Assembly (NCBI RefSeq): GCF_947491795.1
Contig: NZ_CANLKW010000001.1
Location: 806,001 to 870,000, forward strand
Direction: 5' to 3'
Length of the DNA: 64,000 nt
DNA from: an uncultured Roseobacter sp.
GTDB taxonomy: Bacteria > Pseudomonadota > Alphaproteobacteria > Rhodobacterales > Rhodobacteraceae
Under the pieces are notes generated by a model that did no database searches, was not told the origin of the DNA, and worked only from the letters and a program-made list of their open reading frames with translations. The translations under genes were made by a program, and so were the position numbers. Positions 1 to 9,356 of this stretch are shown here, piece by piece. Numbering within the stretch: the stretch's first letter is position 1; each line of letters starts with the position of its first letter.

Positions 1-440
1 CACATATGGTCGATGTGGGCGACAAGGCCGTGACGGACCGGATTGCCGTGGCCGCCAGCTACATTAAGATGCAGCCGGAAACATTTGAAATTATTTCAGA
101 AGGCCGCGCGAAAAAAGGGGATGTTCTGGGAGTAGCACGGCTGGCTGGCATCATGGCGGCCAAACGCACGTCCGATCTCATTCCGCTGTGCCACCCGCTC
201 CCCATCACCAGGGTCGCTGTCGAGCTGACACCGGATCCTGACCTGCCGGGCTTTCGTATTGAAGCGACCGTAAAGACCACTGGTCAGACCGGGGTGGAGA
301 TGGAGGCGCTGACGGCGGCCTCTGTCGCGGCCCTGACAGTCTATGACATGGCAAAAGCCGTGGACAAGGGCATGGAGATCGGCGGCACCCGCGTTCTCTT
401 GAAAGACGGCGGCAAATCAGGCCGTTACGTGGCGCAATGA
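1..440 (+). CDS. moaC: Cyclic pyranopterin monophosphate synthase MoaC (5' partial)
   Basis: MoaC converts the 8-cyclo-dihydro-GTP intermediate to cyclic pyranopterin monophosphate, an early step of molybdopterin cofactor synthesis in the cytosol. The reading frame is open to the window edge and the visible 144 residues begin at the MVDV motif that normally sits about a dozen residues inside MoaC (family length near 158), so the true start is upstream of the window. The conserved segments around LIPLCHPLP and the [17 protein letters not shown] active-site region are intact. Its stop overlaps the moeA start by four bases (ATGA), so the two are translationally coupled. Confidence 0.96.
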   Translation, partial: HMVDVGDKAVTDRIAVAASYIKMQPETFEIISEGRAKKGDVLGVARLAGIMAAKRTSDLIPLCHPLPITRVAVELTPDPDLPGFRIEATVKTTGQTGVEMEALTAASVAALTVYDMAKAVDKGMEIGGTRVLLKDGGKSGRYVAQ

Positions 441-1609
441 TCAGTGTCGCAGAGGCACTGGGCGCGCTCTTTGACCTTGTCGGCCCCACTGCCCCGGAAA
501 TGGTTCCCCTGCGCGCCGCTGCGGGACGCGTGCTGGCCCGGGATGTCAGCGCAACACGGACCCAGCCTCCATTTGCCGCCTCATCCATGGATGGCTATGC
601 GCTCAAACGTACTGAGGTTGAACCCGATGCGATGTTCCGCGTCATCGGAGAGGCCGCCGCCGGTCACCGCTATGATGGCACGGTTGGCCCCGGTCAGTGC
701 ACGCGCATTTTCACGGGCGCCCCCGTGCCGGACGGTGCGGATTTTGTCGTCATTCAGGAGGACGTGACCCGCCGTGGCGGTCTGATCACCCTGAACCGTG
801 ACGTGGACAGCAAAAACAACATCCGGCCCGCCGGGGGTGATTTTGCCAAAGGCGATATCATGTCCGCGCCGCGCTGGCTGAACCCGGCGGATATTGCCCT
901 TCTGGCCGCGATGAACATCGCAGAAGTGCCGGTATTCCGTGCGCCGCAGGTGGCACTGCTGGCGACAGGCGACGAGCTTGTCATGCCCGGCGAAACACCC
1001 GGGCCCGATCAGATCATCGCATCGAATACGTTCGGTCTGGCCGCACAGCTTGAGGCACTGGGCGCGGTTCCACGGCTGATGCCGATTGCCCGCGACACGG
1101 AGAACTCTCTGAAAACCGTTCTGGACCTGGCGCAAAGCGCTGATCTGATCATCACCATCGGCGGCGCTTCTGTCGGTGATCATGATCTTGTGGCAGGCGT
1201 CGCGGCGGATATGGGCATGGACCAGTCATTTTACAAAGTGGCGATGCGGCCAGGCAAACCCCTGATGGCAGGCCGCCTGAACGGTGTCCCGATGATCGGT
1301 CTGCCGGGCAACCCGGTCTCTGCCCTTGTGTGTGGCACTGTCTTTGTTGCGCCGGTGGTCCGCGCGATGCTCGGACTGCCTGCCGAACCTGCTGCAAGGC
1401 AGACCGCACCACTGGCCCGGGACATGCCCGGCAACGGTCCGCGCGAGCACTACATGCGCGCGCGCCTTGGACCAGACGGGCTCGATCCGTTCACACGCCA
1501 GGACAGTTCACTGCTGACCGTTCTGGCCGGTGCTGACGCGCTGATGGTTCGTCCGCCAAAGGATCCGGCGCGGGCCGCAGGCGAGACGGTGGAATACATT
1601 CCCATCTGA
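437..1609 (+). CDS. moeA: Molybdopterin molybdenumtransferase MoeA
   Basis: MoeA inserts molybdate into adenylylated molybdopterin, the last step of basic molybdenum cofactor assembly. The 390-residue product has the usual MoeA order: an N-terminal segment with SSMDGYA, a beta-rich domain II, the MoCF-like domain III with the GGASVGDHD ligand-binding motif, a [11 protein letters not shown] motif, and a short C-terminal beta domain. Length is normal for the family. It overlaps moaC by ATGA and ends 67 bases before the lexA start codon, with the lexA promoter lying in that gap. Confidence 0.96.
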   Translation: MISVAEALGALFDLVGPTAPEMVPLRAAAGRVLARDVSATRTQPPFAASSMDGYALKRTEVEPDAMFRVIGEAAAGHRYDGTVGPGQCTRIFTGAPVPDGADFVVIQEDVTRRGGLITLNRDVDSKNNIRPAGGDFAKGDIMSAPRWLNPADIALLAAMNIAEVPVFRAPQVALLATGDELVMPGETPGPDQIIASNTFGLAAQLEALGAVPRLMPIARDTENSLKTVLDLAQSADLIITIGGASVGDHDLVAGVAADMGMDQSFYKVAMRPGKPLMAGRLNGVPMIGLPGNPVSALVCGTVFVAPVVRAMLGLPAEPAARQTAPLARDMPGNGPREHYMRARLGPDGLDPFTRQDSSLLTVLAGADALMVRPPKDPARAAGETVEYIPI

Positions 1610-1616
1610 GCGGCTG

Positions 1617-1645
1617 TTGACACAAAACGTGAACAAGACTAGAAC
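1617..1645 (+). promoter_or_regulatory. lexA promoter with overlapping SOS box
   Basis: A perfect -35 TTGACA (1617-1622) is followed after 17 bases by a -10-like TAGAAC (1640-1645). The element GAACAAGACTAGAAC (1631-1645) matches the alphaproteobacterial LexA site GAAC-N7-GAAC and covers the -10. LexA bound here would block RNA polymerase, so lexA should repress itself. A TTG-initiated reading of lexA from 1617 would run through this promoter and is therefore unlikely to be the start. Confidence 0.85.
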
Positions 1646-1676
1646 AAAACCACATCTTGTGGCGAAGGGACAGGAC

Positions 1677-2378
1677 ATGCTCACAAAGAAGCAACTGGAT
1701 TTGCTGGACTTTATCAACAGGCGACTGCAGCGGGACGGTGTTCCGCCGAGTTTTGACGAAATGAAAGAAGCGCTGGATCTGCGCTCGAAATCAGGCATCC
1801 ACCGTCTGATCACAGCGCTGGAAGAGCGCGGATTTATCCGCCGCCTTGCGCACCGGGCCCGCGCCATCGAGATCGTAAAGCTGCCGGAATCGCTGGGTGG
1901 TGCACCACAGCCCGGCTTTACCCCCCGCGTGATCGAGGGGGACCGCCCCGATGCGCCGCCCCCGCGCGGTGCCCAGTCTGTCAGCGGGGCCTATGCGACA
2001 GAACTGCCACTTATGGGTCGGATTGCAGCGGGCGTGCCGATCGAGGCGATCAGTCAGCAGTCTGCCAGCGTGGCCGTGCCCGGTGGCATGATCAATGGCC
2101 AGGGCAATCACTATGCGCTTGAAGTCAAAGGTGATTCGATGATCGAGGCGGGCATCAACGACGGCGATGTCGTTGTCATCCGCGAAACCTCGGTGGCAGA
2201 CAACGGCGATATCGTTGTGGCACTGGTCGAGGACCATGAGGCAACGCTCAAGCGCTTTATGCGCAAGGGCGGCAGCGTGGCACTGGAAGCCGCCAACCCG
2301 GCCTATGAAACCCGCGTCTTTACCGAAGACAAGGTCAAGGTTCAGGGCAAACTGGTCGGTCTGATCCGCACCTACTGA
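1677..2378 (+). CDS. lexA: SOS repressor LexA
   Basis: LexA represses the DNA damage response and is inactivated by RecA-stimulated self-cleavage. From the ATG at 1677 (AAGGGACAGG upstream as ribosome site) the product has 233 residues. It has an N-terminal winged helix (1-70, with [16 protein letters not shown] recognition region), a linker, the Ala118-Gly119 cleavage site in GRIAAGVP, and the Ser154 (KGDSM) and Lys192 (ATLKRF) catalytic dyad. The gene is monocistronic or follows moaC-moeA, and is convergent with comEC. The overlapping SOS box implies autoregulation. Confidence 0.97.
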   Translation: MLTKKQLDLLDFINRRLQRDGVPPSFDEMKEALDLRSKSGIHRLITALEERGFIRRLAHRARAIEIVKLPESLGGAPQPGFTPRVIEGDRPDAPPPRGAQSVSGAYATELPLMGRIAAGVPIEAISQQSASVAVPGGMINGQGNHYALEVKGDSMIEAGINDGDVVVIRETSVADNGDIVVALVEDHEATLKRFMRKGGSVALEAANPAYETRVFTEDKVKVQGKLVGLIRTY

Positions 2379-2391
2379 TTGCCACAGGCAT

Positions 2392-2417
2392 GGACGGGGT
2401 TATCCCCGTCCGTCTTT
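2392..2417 (+). terminator. Terminator-like hairpin between lexA and comEC
   Basis: GGACGGGG (2392-2399), loop TTAT, CCCCGTCC (2404-2411) form a perfect 8-bp stem, followed on the plus strand by a short T-containing tail. It sits 14 bases after the lexA stop and overlaps the comEC stop codon. It probably ends lexA transcription and may serve both convergent genes. Confidence 0.7.
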
Positions 2418-4454
2418 GCCCCCTGCCTCTTTCCACTGCGTCCAGAGGCGATGACCGGTGACATCCCGGACAGTAACCGTTCGCAGACCATCGCCTTCGG
2501 GCATCAGCGCAACCGCGCCAGTTGCGCGCAGGCGTTCAGGGTCGAAAACCTCGCACCCCGCAGGCAGTACAGGCAGATCGTTGTTTGCGACAATAATCTG
2601 GCCTGGCACGCATCCGGTAAAGCTCTCCGTGGCTTTCTTGCCCGACAGATGCACAAGGGTGATCCCCCCCGGCAGCCTGCCCGCACCATCCTCGGGCCAG
2701 CGCCCGGCGGCGGTTTCCTGTGGAACAGGGGTTCCGTCATTTTCCAGCCAGTTGCTGGCGATAAACCCTGCACCTTTTGGTTTGCTGAGCGCACGACCCT
2801 CCCGGGTCATCAATCCGACGAGGGAGCCGTTTTCCGCGATCAGACCCAGCGGGCGTTCCACCTGCGTCCAGAGTACAAAGGCCATGACAACCGGTGCAGC
2901 CCCCAGCACTTTCAGACGTCCCTGCCACAGGATCATAAACAAAAATCCAAGCGCGATCATCGGCAGCACTGCATTTCCGGGCCCCGCCACGAAAGACCGC
3001 GCGCCCTCCAGACCCGCGACAAAGGTGCCGACGGCCAGGATCCATTTCAGGCCCAGCCCCATGACCCACAGACCCATCCAGTCCAGCCCGAAAGGTGCCA
3101 GAATACCGGCCAGAACAGCTGCGGGCACGACGACAGACCCCATCACAGGCACCGACAAAAGGTTTGCCATCAGACCGTAGTGCGAAATCGCGTTGAAATG
3201 CGCGGCACCAATGGGGGCCGTTGCGAGGCCCGCCACACCCGAAGACATCAGCACCGCGACCACCGGTGCCGCCCATTTGGGGCCGGTAGAGATCCTGTGA
3301 TCCCGGATATAGCCAAATACAGCCACCAGCGCTGTCGTGGCCGCGAAAGACATCTGAAACCCGGGGCCCAGCAGGGCTTCGGGCCGCAGAAAGAGGACGA
3401 TTGTGGCGGCGATGGCCACGCCGCGCAGGCTGATGGCCCGCCGGTTGACCAGAATGGCCGTCAGGGCGACGGCGACCATGATATAGGCGCGTTCTGTTGC
3501 GACATTGCCACCTGACAGGGCCAGATAGAGCGTGGCGGCCATAAGCGCCCCCACCGCGGCGGTCTTTTTGGCCGGAATGCGCAGCGCAAGCGGGGGGATC
3601 AGCGCAATAACCACGCGCAAGAGCGCAAAGACAAATCCGCTGAGAAGCCCCATGTGCAGGCCCGAAATGGCCAGCAGATGCGCCAGGTTGCTGGCGCGCA
3701 GGTCCTCCAGCGCCCGCTGGCTGATGCCCGACCGCGCACCTGTCGTCACCGCGACCGCAACGCCGCCCACATCGCCCGGCAGCACCTCCATCACCCGGGC
3801 AGAGGCTGCCATACGCATGCGGAAAACGGCCAGTCCTGCGGCCCCCTCGCTGGCGGGTGCTATGGCCAGCACAGGCACACGGGTATAGCCCACGCCCCCC
3901 AGCTGGCCGAACCACGCATGGCGCTGAAAATCGAACCCGCCCGGCTCCACCGGACCACCCGGCGGGGACACATGGGCCGTTGTCATGACCCGCAGGCCAG
4001 GCGCGGGTACGACGCTGGCGCTCTGGTCTCCGTGCAGGGATATCCGGACTTTCGTGGGTGTGCGTTCGGGCGAAATCCGCTCCATCACCACCTGATCCAG
4101 CGTCAGGCGCAGCGCGTCGGATCCGCTGCGGTCAATATTCACGATACGCCCCTCAACCGGGCCGTAATACCGCCAGCCCAGGACCGGACCGGCCACATCA
4201 TGAGCGCGCTCCGCCGCCAGCAGAAACCCACCGGCAACCAGCGCCAGCGCGACGGCCAGGGGCCCGGCAGCCTCGCCCAGGAAACGGGCCAGACCCAGCA
4301 AGGCAAGGCCCAGAATGGCAACAGCCGCCAGAAAGCTCAGAGATGGCTCAAAGCGCAGGGCAAAATACCAGCCGATGCCGACCGCAAGGCACACCGGCAC
4401 CCATTCGAACATATGCCCGCGCTGGAGCAGAAGAATGGCTCTGATCGTCCGCAC
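2400..4454 (-). CDS. comEC: ComEC/Rec2 family DNA uptake channel protein
   Basis: ComEC forms the inner-membrane channel that takes single-stranded DNA into the cytosol. I start it at a GTG (4454) because AAGGAGG lies six bases upstream; the longer frame from an ATG at 4484 has no such site, and another ATG lies at 4412. The 684-residue product has N-terminal membrane segments, a DUF4131-like region, and the competence core with the ISGLHMGL motif and many transmembrane helices. The C-terminal part is a short soluble tail, without an obvious full metallo-beta-lactamase domain. In Rhodobacter capsulatus comEC is needed by recipients to acquire gene transfer agent DNA, so here the role may be GTA DNA uptake. 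Confidence 0.9.
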   Translation of the reverse strand: MRTIRAILLLQRGHMFEWVPVCLAVGIGWYFALRFEPSLSFLAAVAILGLALLGLARFLGEAAGPLAVALALVAGGFLLAAERAHDVAGPVLGWRYYGPVEGRIVNIDRSGSDALRLTLDQVVMERISPERTPTKVRISLHGDQSASVVPAPGLRVMTTAHVSPPGGPVEPGGFDFQRHAWFGQLGGVGYTRVPVLAIAPASEGAAGLAVFRMRMAASARVMEVLPGDVGGVAVAVTTGARSGISQRALEDLRASNLAHLLAISGLHMGLLSGFVFALLRVVIALIPPLALRIPAKKTAAVGALMAATLYLALSGGNVATERAYIMVAVALTAILVNRRAISLRGVAIAATIVLFLRPEALLGPGFQMSFAATTALVAVFGYIRDHRISTGPKWAAPVVAVLMSSGVAGLATAPIGAAHFNAISHYGLMANLLSVPVMGSVVVPAAVLAGILAPFGLDWMGLWVMGLGLKWILAVGTFVAGLEGARSFVAGPGNAVLPMIALGFLFMILWQGRLKVLGAAPVVMAFVLWTQVERPLGLIAENGSLVGLMTREGRALSKPKGAGFIASNWLENDGTPVPQETAAGRWPEDGAGRLPGGITLVHLSGKKATESFTGCVPGQIIVANNDLPVLPAGCEVFDPERLRATGAVALMPEGDGLRTVTVRDVTGHRLWTQWKEAGGKDGRG

Positions 4455-4463
4455 GCAGCACCT

Positions 4464-4505
4464 CCTTGCCCCCGGACACTGCACTGGATAGACACGGGGG
4501 CAAGG
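4464..4505. promoter_or_regulatory. 11-bp inverted repeat between comEC and gltX
   Basis: CCTTGCCCCCG (4464-4474) and CGGGGGCAAGG (4495-4505) are a perfect inverted repeat with a 20-base spacer, in the 89-base gap between divergent comEC and gltX. The left arm overlaps the comEC Shine-Dalgarno region. It could be an operator for both genes or an RNA hairpin in one leader. No T-run follows, so it is not a typical terminator. Confidence 0.5.
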
Positions 4506-4543
4506 ATTATCCCCCCATGGTTACTGAAAGGTAAACGCGCCTT

Positions 4544-5968
4544 ATGTCCGCTCAGGTTGTCACCCGTTTCGCCCCCTCTCCGACCGGTTTTCTGCATATC
4601 GGCGGCGCCCGTACCGCGCTTTTCAACTGGCTTTACGCCCGGGGCCGTGGCGGAAAATTCCTGCTGCGCATCGAGGACACAGACCGGGCACGCTCAACAC
4701 CCGAGGCCACCGATGCAATCCTGGAAGGCATGGCCTGGCTGGGGCTGGATCATGACGGCGGGGTTGTCAGCCAGTTCGACAATGCGCCACGCCACGCTGC
4801 CGTCGCGCACGAACTGCTGGCGGCGGGCAAAGCCTATAAGTGCTTTGCAACTCCCGAAGAAATCACTGCGTTTCGCGAAGCCGCGCGCGAAAAAGGCGAA
4901 AGCACGCTCTTTCGTTCGCCCTGGCGGGATGCGAACCCGGCCAACCATCCTGATGCGCCCTTCGTGATCCGCATCCGCGCACCACAAAGCGGTGAAACGG
5001 TCATCCGTGACGAGGTTCAGGGCAATGTCACCATCCGCAACGATCAGCTGGATGACATGATCCTGCTGCGTTCGGATGGCACGCCTGTCTATATGCTGGC
5101 CGTCGTCGTCGATGACCATGATATGGGCGTCACACACGTGATCCGCGGTGACGATCACCTGAATAACGCCGCCCGGCAGATGATGATCTATGAGGCCATG
5201 GAATGGGATGTACCCGTCTGGGCGCATATTCCGCTGATCCACGGACCCGATGGTAAGAAGCTCAGCAAACGGCACGGCGCGCTCGGCGCTCAGGAATACC
5301 AGGCAATGGGATATCCGACGGCCGGCATGCGAAACTATCTGGCGCGACTGGGCTGGAGCCACGGGGATGATGAGTTTTTCACGGACGCCCAGGCCCGCGA
5401 CTGGTTCGATCTGGACGGGATCGGCAAAAGCCCGGCCCGGTTTGACTTCAAAAAACTGGAAAACCTGTCAGGTCAGCACATCGCCGCCGCAGATGATGCG
5501 GCACTGCAGCAAGAGGTGGAGGGTTTTCTCCGGGCCGCCCACCAGCCTGAGTTGAACCCTGCACAACGCGCTTTGCTGGGAAAAGCGATGTACTGCGTTA
5601 AGGAACGGGCCAAGACTTTCCCTGAACTCCTTGACAAAGCTTACTTTGCGTTAACCTCGCGCCCGATCACAATTGACGAAAAAGCCGCAAAAAACCTAGA
5701 TTCTGTATCCCGTGGTATACTGGGCGAATTGACGCCGCAGCTGCAAAATGCTACCTGGAGCAGAGAAAATCTCGAAGCGGTTCTGAACGCATTCGCAGAG
5801 GCCAGGGAGACAAAGTTCGGCAAGCTTGCCGGTCCTTTGCGCGCTGCACTTGCGGGTCGTGCTGTAACACCTTCGGTTTTTGATATGATGCTGGTGCTCG
5901 GGGCAGAAGAGAGCCTCGCCCGGCTGAAGGATGCCGCTGAACAGGCCGCAGGGGACCCCCCCGCATGA
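4544..5968 (+). CDS. gltX: Glutamyl-tRNA synthetase
   Basis: This class I aminoacyl-tRNA synthetase charges tRNA with glutamate in the cytosol. The 474-residue protein opens with [19 protein letters not shown], the HIGH-type ATP motif, and carries the KLSKRHG version of the KMSKS loop near residue 240, followed by the helical anticodon-binding domain. Length is normal. The segment around 5640-5720 is richer in A and T than its surroundings and holds a promoter-like element. Alphaproteobacteria often carry two GltX paralogues, and one can also charge tRNA-Gln for amidation, so the exact tRNA range cannot be told here. Confidence 0.95.
   Translation: MSAQVVTRFAPSPTGFLHIGGARTALFNWLYARGRGGKFLLRIEDTDRARSTPEATDAILEGMAWLGLDHDGGVVSQFDNAPRHAAVAHELLAAGKAYKCFATPEEITAFREAAREKGESTLFRSPWRDANPANHPDAPFVIRIRAPQSGETVIRDEVQGNVTIRNDQLDDMILLRSDGTPVYMLAVVVDDHDMGVTHVIRGDDHLNNAARQMMIYEAMEWDVPVWAHIPLIHGPDGKKLSKRHGALGAQEYQAMGYPTAGMRNYLARLGWSHGDDEFFTDAQARDWFDLDGIGKSPARFDFKKLENLSGQHIAAADDAALQQEVEGFLRAAHQPELNPAQRALLGKAMYCVKERAKTFPELLDKAYFALTSRPITIDEKAAKNLDSVSRGILGELTPQLQNATWSRENLEAVLNAFAEARETKFGKLAGPLRAALAGRAVTPSVFDMMLVLGAEESLARLKDAAEQAAGDPPA
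5673..5702 (+). promoter_or_regulatory. Possible internal promoter in gltX serving gltA
   Basis: TTGACG (5673-5678), an 18-base spacer and TAGATT (5697-5702) resemble a sigma-70 promoter in a locally AT-rich stretch inside gltX. It lies about 355 bases before the gltA start. It may let gltA be expressed apart from gltX, but promoter-like matches inside genes are common. Confidence 0.3.
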
Positions 5969-6056
5969 TCGCGCGCAGATAACCTGGCAGGACGCAAGAC
6001 CGCTGCGTCCGGAGCCGACAGGCGGGTCCACCGCCCACAGACCGGAAGGACGACAG

Positions 6057-7352
6057 ATGGCCGAAAGCACGAAATTCGCAAAGCTGACGATTGATGGAAA
6101 GGAGTACGATCTTCCGATCTATTCCCCGACCGCAGGCCCCGACGTCCTTGATATCCGCAAACTCTATGCGCAGGCCGGCGTTTTCACCTATGACCCAGGT
6201 TTCACCTCTACGGCCAGCTGCGACAGCACGATCACCTTTATCGACGGTGGCGCAGGCGAATTGCTGCACCGGGGCTATCCCATTGATCAGCTTGCAGGCA
6301 AGTCCCACTATCTGGAGGTGTGCTATCTGCTTCTGTACGGTGAGCTCCCCTCGCCCGCGCAGCTTGAGGATTTCGAAAGCCGTGTAACAAACCACACTAT
6401 GCTGCACGAGCAGATGATGAATTTCTTCCGCGGGTTCCGCCGCGACGCGCACCCGATGGCCGTTATGGTCGGGGTGGTCGGCGCAATGTCCGCCTTTTAT
6501 CACGACAGCACCGACATCAGCGACCCGTGGCAGCGCGAAGTGGCCTCGATCCGTCTGATCGCGAAAATGCCGACCATCGCCGCGATGGCCTACAAATACA
6601 CAATCGGTCAGCCCTTTGTGTATCCGCGCAACGATCTGGATTACGCGTCGAACTTCCTGCGGATGTGCTTTGCAGTCCCGGCCGAAGACTATGAGGTCAA
6701 CCCGATCCTCAGCCGTGCCATGGACCGGATCTTTACACTGCATGCAGACCACGAGCAGAACGCCTCGACATCGACCGTGCGTCTGGCGTCCTCCTCGGGC
6801 GCGAACCCGTTTGCCTGTATTGCTGCAGGCATTGCCTGTCTCTGGGGCCCTGCCCACGGCGGCGCCAACCAGGCCTGCCTTGAGATGCTCAACGAAATCG
6901 GGACACCGGACCGCATCCCCGAGTTCATTGCCCGCGCCAAGGACAAGAACGACCCGTTCCGCCTGATGGGCTTTGGACACCGCGTCTACAAGAACTTTGA
7001 CCCCCGCGCCAAAGTGATGAAGGAAAGCGCCGACGAGGTGCTGGAACTGTTGGGCGTCGACAACAATCCGATCCTGCAGGTGGCCAAAGAACTCGAAGCC
7101 GCAGCCCTGGCAGATCCGTATTTTGCGGACAAAAAGCTGTTTCCGAATGTCGATTTCTATTCCGGCATCATTCTGGAAGCGATGGGTTTCCCCACATCGA
7201 TGTTCACGCCGATCTTTGCACTTGCGCGGACCGTCGGCTGGATCTCGCAGTGGAAAGAACAGATCAGCGATCCTCAGCTCAAAATCGGGCGTCCGCGTCA
7301 GCTTTATCTGGGCGAGAACAGCCGCGACTACAGCGACATCGAAAACCGCTGA
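6057..7352 (+). CDS. gltA: Citrate synthase (type II)
   Basis: Citrate synthase condenses acetyl-CoA with oxaloacetate, the entry step of the TCA cycle. The start at 6057 has GGAAGGA about eight bases upstream and gives 431 residues, the usual length of the hexameric, NADH-sensitive bacterial type. The longer open frame upstream from 5931 is not homologous. Catalytic regions are visible: [11 protein letters not shown] with the catalytic His, [15 protein letters not shown], and PNVDFYSG with the catalytic Asp. It follows gltX in the same direction and ends at a strong terminator. Confidence 0.97.
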   Translation: MAESTKFAKLTIDGKEYDLPIYSPTAGPDVLDIRKLYAQAGVFTYDPGFTSTASCDSTITFIDGGAGELLHRGYPIDQLAGKSHYLEVCYLLLYGELPSPAQLEDFESRVTNHTMLHEQMMNFFRGFRRDAHPMAVMVGVVGAMSAFYHDSTDISDPWQREVASIRLIAKMPTIAAMAYKYTIGQPFVYPRNDLDYASNFLRMCFAVPAEDYEVNPILSRAMDRIFTLHADHEQNASTSTVRLASSSGANPFACIAAGIACLWGPAHGGANQACLEMLNEIGTPDRIPEFIARAKDKNDPFRLMGFGHRVYKNFDPRAKVMKESADEVLELLGVDNNPILQVAKELEAAALADPYFADKKLFPNVDFYSGIILEAMGFPTSMFTPIFALARTVGWISQWKEQISDPQLKIGRPRQLYLGENSRDYSDIENR

Positions 7353-7377
7353 TCCCCACACACCAATTGCATCGCAA

Positions 7378-7406
7378 CGGGCTGCCTTTAGGGGCGGCCC
7401 GTTTTT
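7378..7406 (+). terminator. Rho-independent terminator after gltA
   Basis: CGGGCTGCC and GGCGGCCCG (7378-7401) form a 9-bp GC-rich stem with one G-U pair and a TTTAGG loop, followed by five T. It lies 26 bases after the gltA stop. Confidence 0.85.
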
Positions 7407-7579
7407 CGTCCCGGCGCCCGAATCGCAAATGTCACCAAATGGTTACAGCGGTGTGTTTCAGGCGTTAACTGTAAACCAGGCGCCACCTGAAAAAAGACAA
7501 AAATGTGTCATTGTTTCTGCGCCAGCGCCAATGACGCCGATTTCTTGACGCCCGCGTTCAGCGATGAATAGATGATGAC

Positions 7580-7663
7580 AGCCCGCGATATTCCGACGGG
7601 CTGGTTGTGCAGCACTGGCTGCCGGACGTGCCCTGCACGCGCCGCTGAGGGGGCAGCCTTTTT
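7580..7663 (+). ncRNA. Candidate small RNA downstream of gltA
   Basis: After the gltA terminator, a promoter-like pair TTGACG (7545-7550) and ATAGAT (7568-7573), spaced 17 bases, predicts a start near 7580. The segment ends in GGCTGCC (7617-7623) pairing with GGCAGCC (7652-7658) followed by TTTTT, and the loop holds a second small hairpin, CGTGC-CCT-GCACG. No convincing protein is encoded in it. This is a promoter plus roughly 84-base transcript plus terminator. It could instead be an attenuated leader of the small gene at 7721. Confidence 0.4.
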
Positions 7664-7720
7664 GTCAGTAACCAGGGCCCTGCACCGGCGGCGGCCTGCA
7701 GGTATGAAAAGAGTTGTACG

Positions 7721-8026
7721 ATGCCATTTTCACACGCCACGCCTTCCCAGGGCGGCCTTGCCCGCACTATGCCCATCGCCACAGATTATGTGCCGGGCCC
7801 GGAAGGTGCGCTGATCCATGACGACGACGCATCATCTGACCGTGTGGCCGTGGTGTATGATCAGGGCGAAACGCCGCCCGAAATCACAGTCACCAACGCC
7901 GGAAACTGCATTCAGACAGTGCACGCAAACGGTGTCGCGGTTGCGGTCGTAGCACGCGCCGAAGGCCCCCGGCTGACAGCCGATGATGTTCTGCTGGTTG
8001 AGCGCTTTTCCGGCAAATCGCGCTGA
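7721..8026 (+). CDS. Small hypothetical protein
   Basis: A 101-residue acidic protein that I do not recognise. It has no signal peptide or membrane segment. The middle (DRVAVVYDQGETPPEITVTNAG) reads like short beta strands, and the C-terminus has an ADDVLLVERF segment that recalls the end of Hint-type domains in other Roseobacter proteins, though too short to assign. The start is uncertain: an internal ATG at 7769 is also possible. It stands alone, convergent with the enoyl-CoA hydratase gene six bases away. Confidence 0.55.
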   Translation: MPFSHATPSQGGLARTMPIATDYVPGPEGALIHDDDASSDRVAVVYDQGETPPEITVTNAGNCIQTVHANGVAVAVVARAEGPRLTADDVLLVERFSGKSR

Positions 8027-8032
8027 GCCGCC

Positions 8033-8809
8033 TCAGCGGCCTTCGAATTTTGCGGCACGCTTTTCCGTAAATGCCAACACTCCTTCTTTGAAGTCGCGGG
8101 ACTTGCCGCAGTTGCCCTGCTGGCGGGCTTCCAGTGCCAGTTGTTCCTCAAAGGAGTTGTCCCAGCTGCTGCGGATAACCTTCTTGATCGCGGCGTATGC
8201 CGCCGTCGGTCCCTGTGCCAGATGGGCCGCGCGGGCTTTCCATGTCTCTTCAAAGGCATCGTCTGCAACGGCTTCCCAGATCATGCCCCAGTCGTCGGCC
8301 TGACGTGCGCTGATTTTGTCTGCAAAGAGAGCCGCCCCCATGGCTTTTGCGCCCCCCATTGTGCGCGGCATCACCCATGTACCGCCCGCATCCGGTATCA
8401 GACCAATGCGTGAAAAAGCCTGCAGAAAATAGGCGCTTTCTGTCGCAATCACCACATCAGCAGCCAGCGCCAGGTTTGCCCCTGCCCCTGCGGCGGCACC
8501 GTTTACCGCAGCAATGGTAGGCACAGGGCAATCGGCAATGGCGCGCAGCATCGGCGCGTATTCATCGCGCAGGGTCCGTTCCAGATCGATACTGTCTGCA
8601 CCAACACGGTCGCCCAGATCCTGGCCGGAGCAGAACGCGCGCCCTGCCCCTGTGATCACAACCACACGCATCCTCTTGCCCGCTTCGGTCACTGCATAGG
8701 CCACTTCCGCCCGCATCTGGGTGGTCAGCGCATTCATCCGGTCGGGCCGGTTCAGCGTGATGGTTGCCACGCCGTCTTCCTGAGTGCAGATGAGCGTCTG
8801 ATAGTCCAT
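8033..8809 (-). CDS. Enoyl-CoA hydratase/isomerase family protein, PaaG-like
   Basis: A 258-residue crotonase-fold enzyme. The ATG at 8809 is chosen because AAAGGA lies just upstream and LICTQEDGVATITLNRPDRMNAL is the standard crotonase start. The oxyanion-hole segments GRAFCSGQDLGDR and NGAAAGAGANLALAADVVIA are present, and the IGLIPDAGGTWVMPR region and overall sequence resemble PaaG, the ring-opening isomerase of phenylacetyl-CoA breakdown. No other paa genes are near, so a general fatty acyl-CoA hydratase or isomerase is equally possible. It is the last gene of the long minus-strand run and may be cotranscribed with ccmFH. Confidence 0.8.
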   Translation of the reverse strand: MDYQTLICTQEDGVATITLNRPDRMNALTTQMRAEVAYAVTEAGKRMRVVVITGAGRAFCSGQDLGDRVGADSIDLERTLRDEYAPMLRAIADCPVPTIAAVNGAAAGAGANLALAADVVIATESAYFLQAFSRIGLIPDAGGTWVMPRTMGGAKAMGAALFADKISARQADDWGMIWEAVADDAFEETWKARAAHLAQGPTAAYAAIKKVIRSSWDNSFEEQLALEARQQGNCGKSRDFKEGVLAFTEKRAAKFEGR

Positions 8810-8900
8810 GAGGTGTCCTTTCCCTGATCGGACCACCTGTGACAGCCGTCCCGCGACAACTCATACCAAACTGAACGGTTCAGAAAAGGGAAACGATGCG

Positions 8901-9356
8901 TCAGTCCCGCATGATTTCCTGCAGCCGGGCCGTTTCCGCCTCGGTCAGAGCCTGATCCTGCGGCGCGGCGGCTGTGGACCGGCCCCGCAGATAGACCACC
9001 CCCATGCCCGCCGCAAAAAGCAGCATCAGAGGCCCCGCCGCATAGAGCAGCCAGTTGGCACCGGTCACGGTAGGTTGCAGCAGCACGTATTCGCCATAGC
9101 GTTCGACAATAAACCCGACGACCTCTTCGTCGCTGTCGCCCTGGGTCAGCCGGTCGCGCACCAGCAGGCGCAGATCTTTGGCGATGTTGGCGTTGCTCTC
9201 GTCGATACTCTCGTTCTGGCAGACCGGACATCGCAGCCCTTTGGAAATGTCCCGGGCGCGCTCTTCCAGGCGCGGGTCAGACAACACTTCATCCGGCTCC
9301 ACAGCCAGTGCGGCATCGGACAGAAGCGTCAGAACCATTACCAGAACCCGGATCAT
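8901..9356 (-). CDS. ccmH: Cytochrome c maturation protein CcmH (CycL)
   Basis: CcmH is a membrane-anchored periplasmic thiol-disulfide protein that reduces apocytochrome c for haem ligation. The 151-residue product has a signal peptide ending near ALA18, the LRCPVCQ redox motif with Cys43 and Cys46, a three-helix domain, and a C-terminal membrane anchor around residues 104-124. It is the short form without the TPR half; that part (CcmI/CycH) is not in this window. The start overlaps the ccmF stop by ATGA, so the two are translationally coupled. Confidence 0.95.
   Translation of the reverse strand: MIRVLVMVLTLLSDAALAVEPDEVLSDPRLEERARDISKGLRCPVCQNESIDESNANIAKDLRLLVRDRLTQGDSDEEVVGFIVERYGEYVLLQPTVTGANWLLYAAGPLMLLFAAGMGVVYLRGRSTAAAPQDQALTEAETARLQEIMRD

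Noticed and set aside
1617..1676. N-terminal 20-residue extension of LexA from a TTG
   Set aside because: That stretch contains the promoter and SOS box; the ATG at 1677 has a ribosome site and begins the family sequence.
2379..4967. Two long plus-strand frames (378 and 437 residues) opposite comEC
   Set aside because: Low-complexity Arg/Gln/His-rich translation without motifs; comEC motifs on the minus strand explain the DNA.
5751..7361. A 536-residue frame antisense to gltA
   Set aside because: Shadow of the gltA reading frame; gltA has all catalytic motifs and a clear start and terminator.
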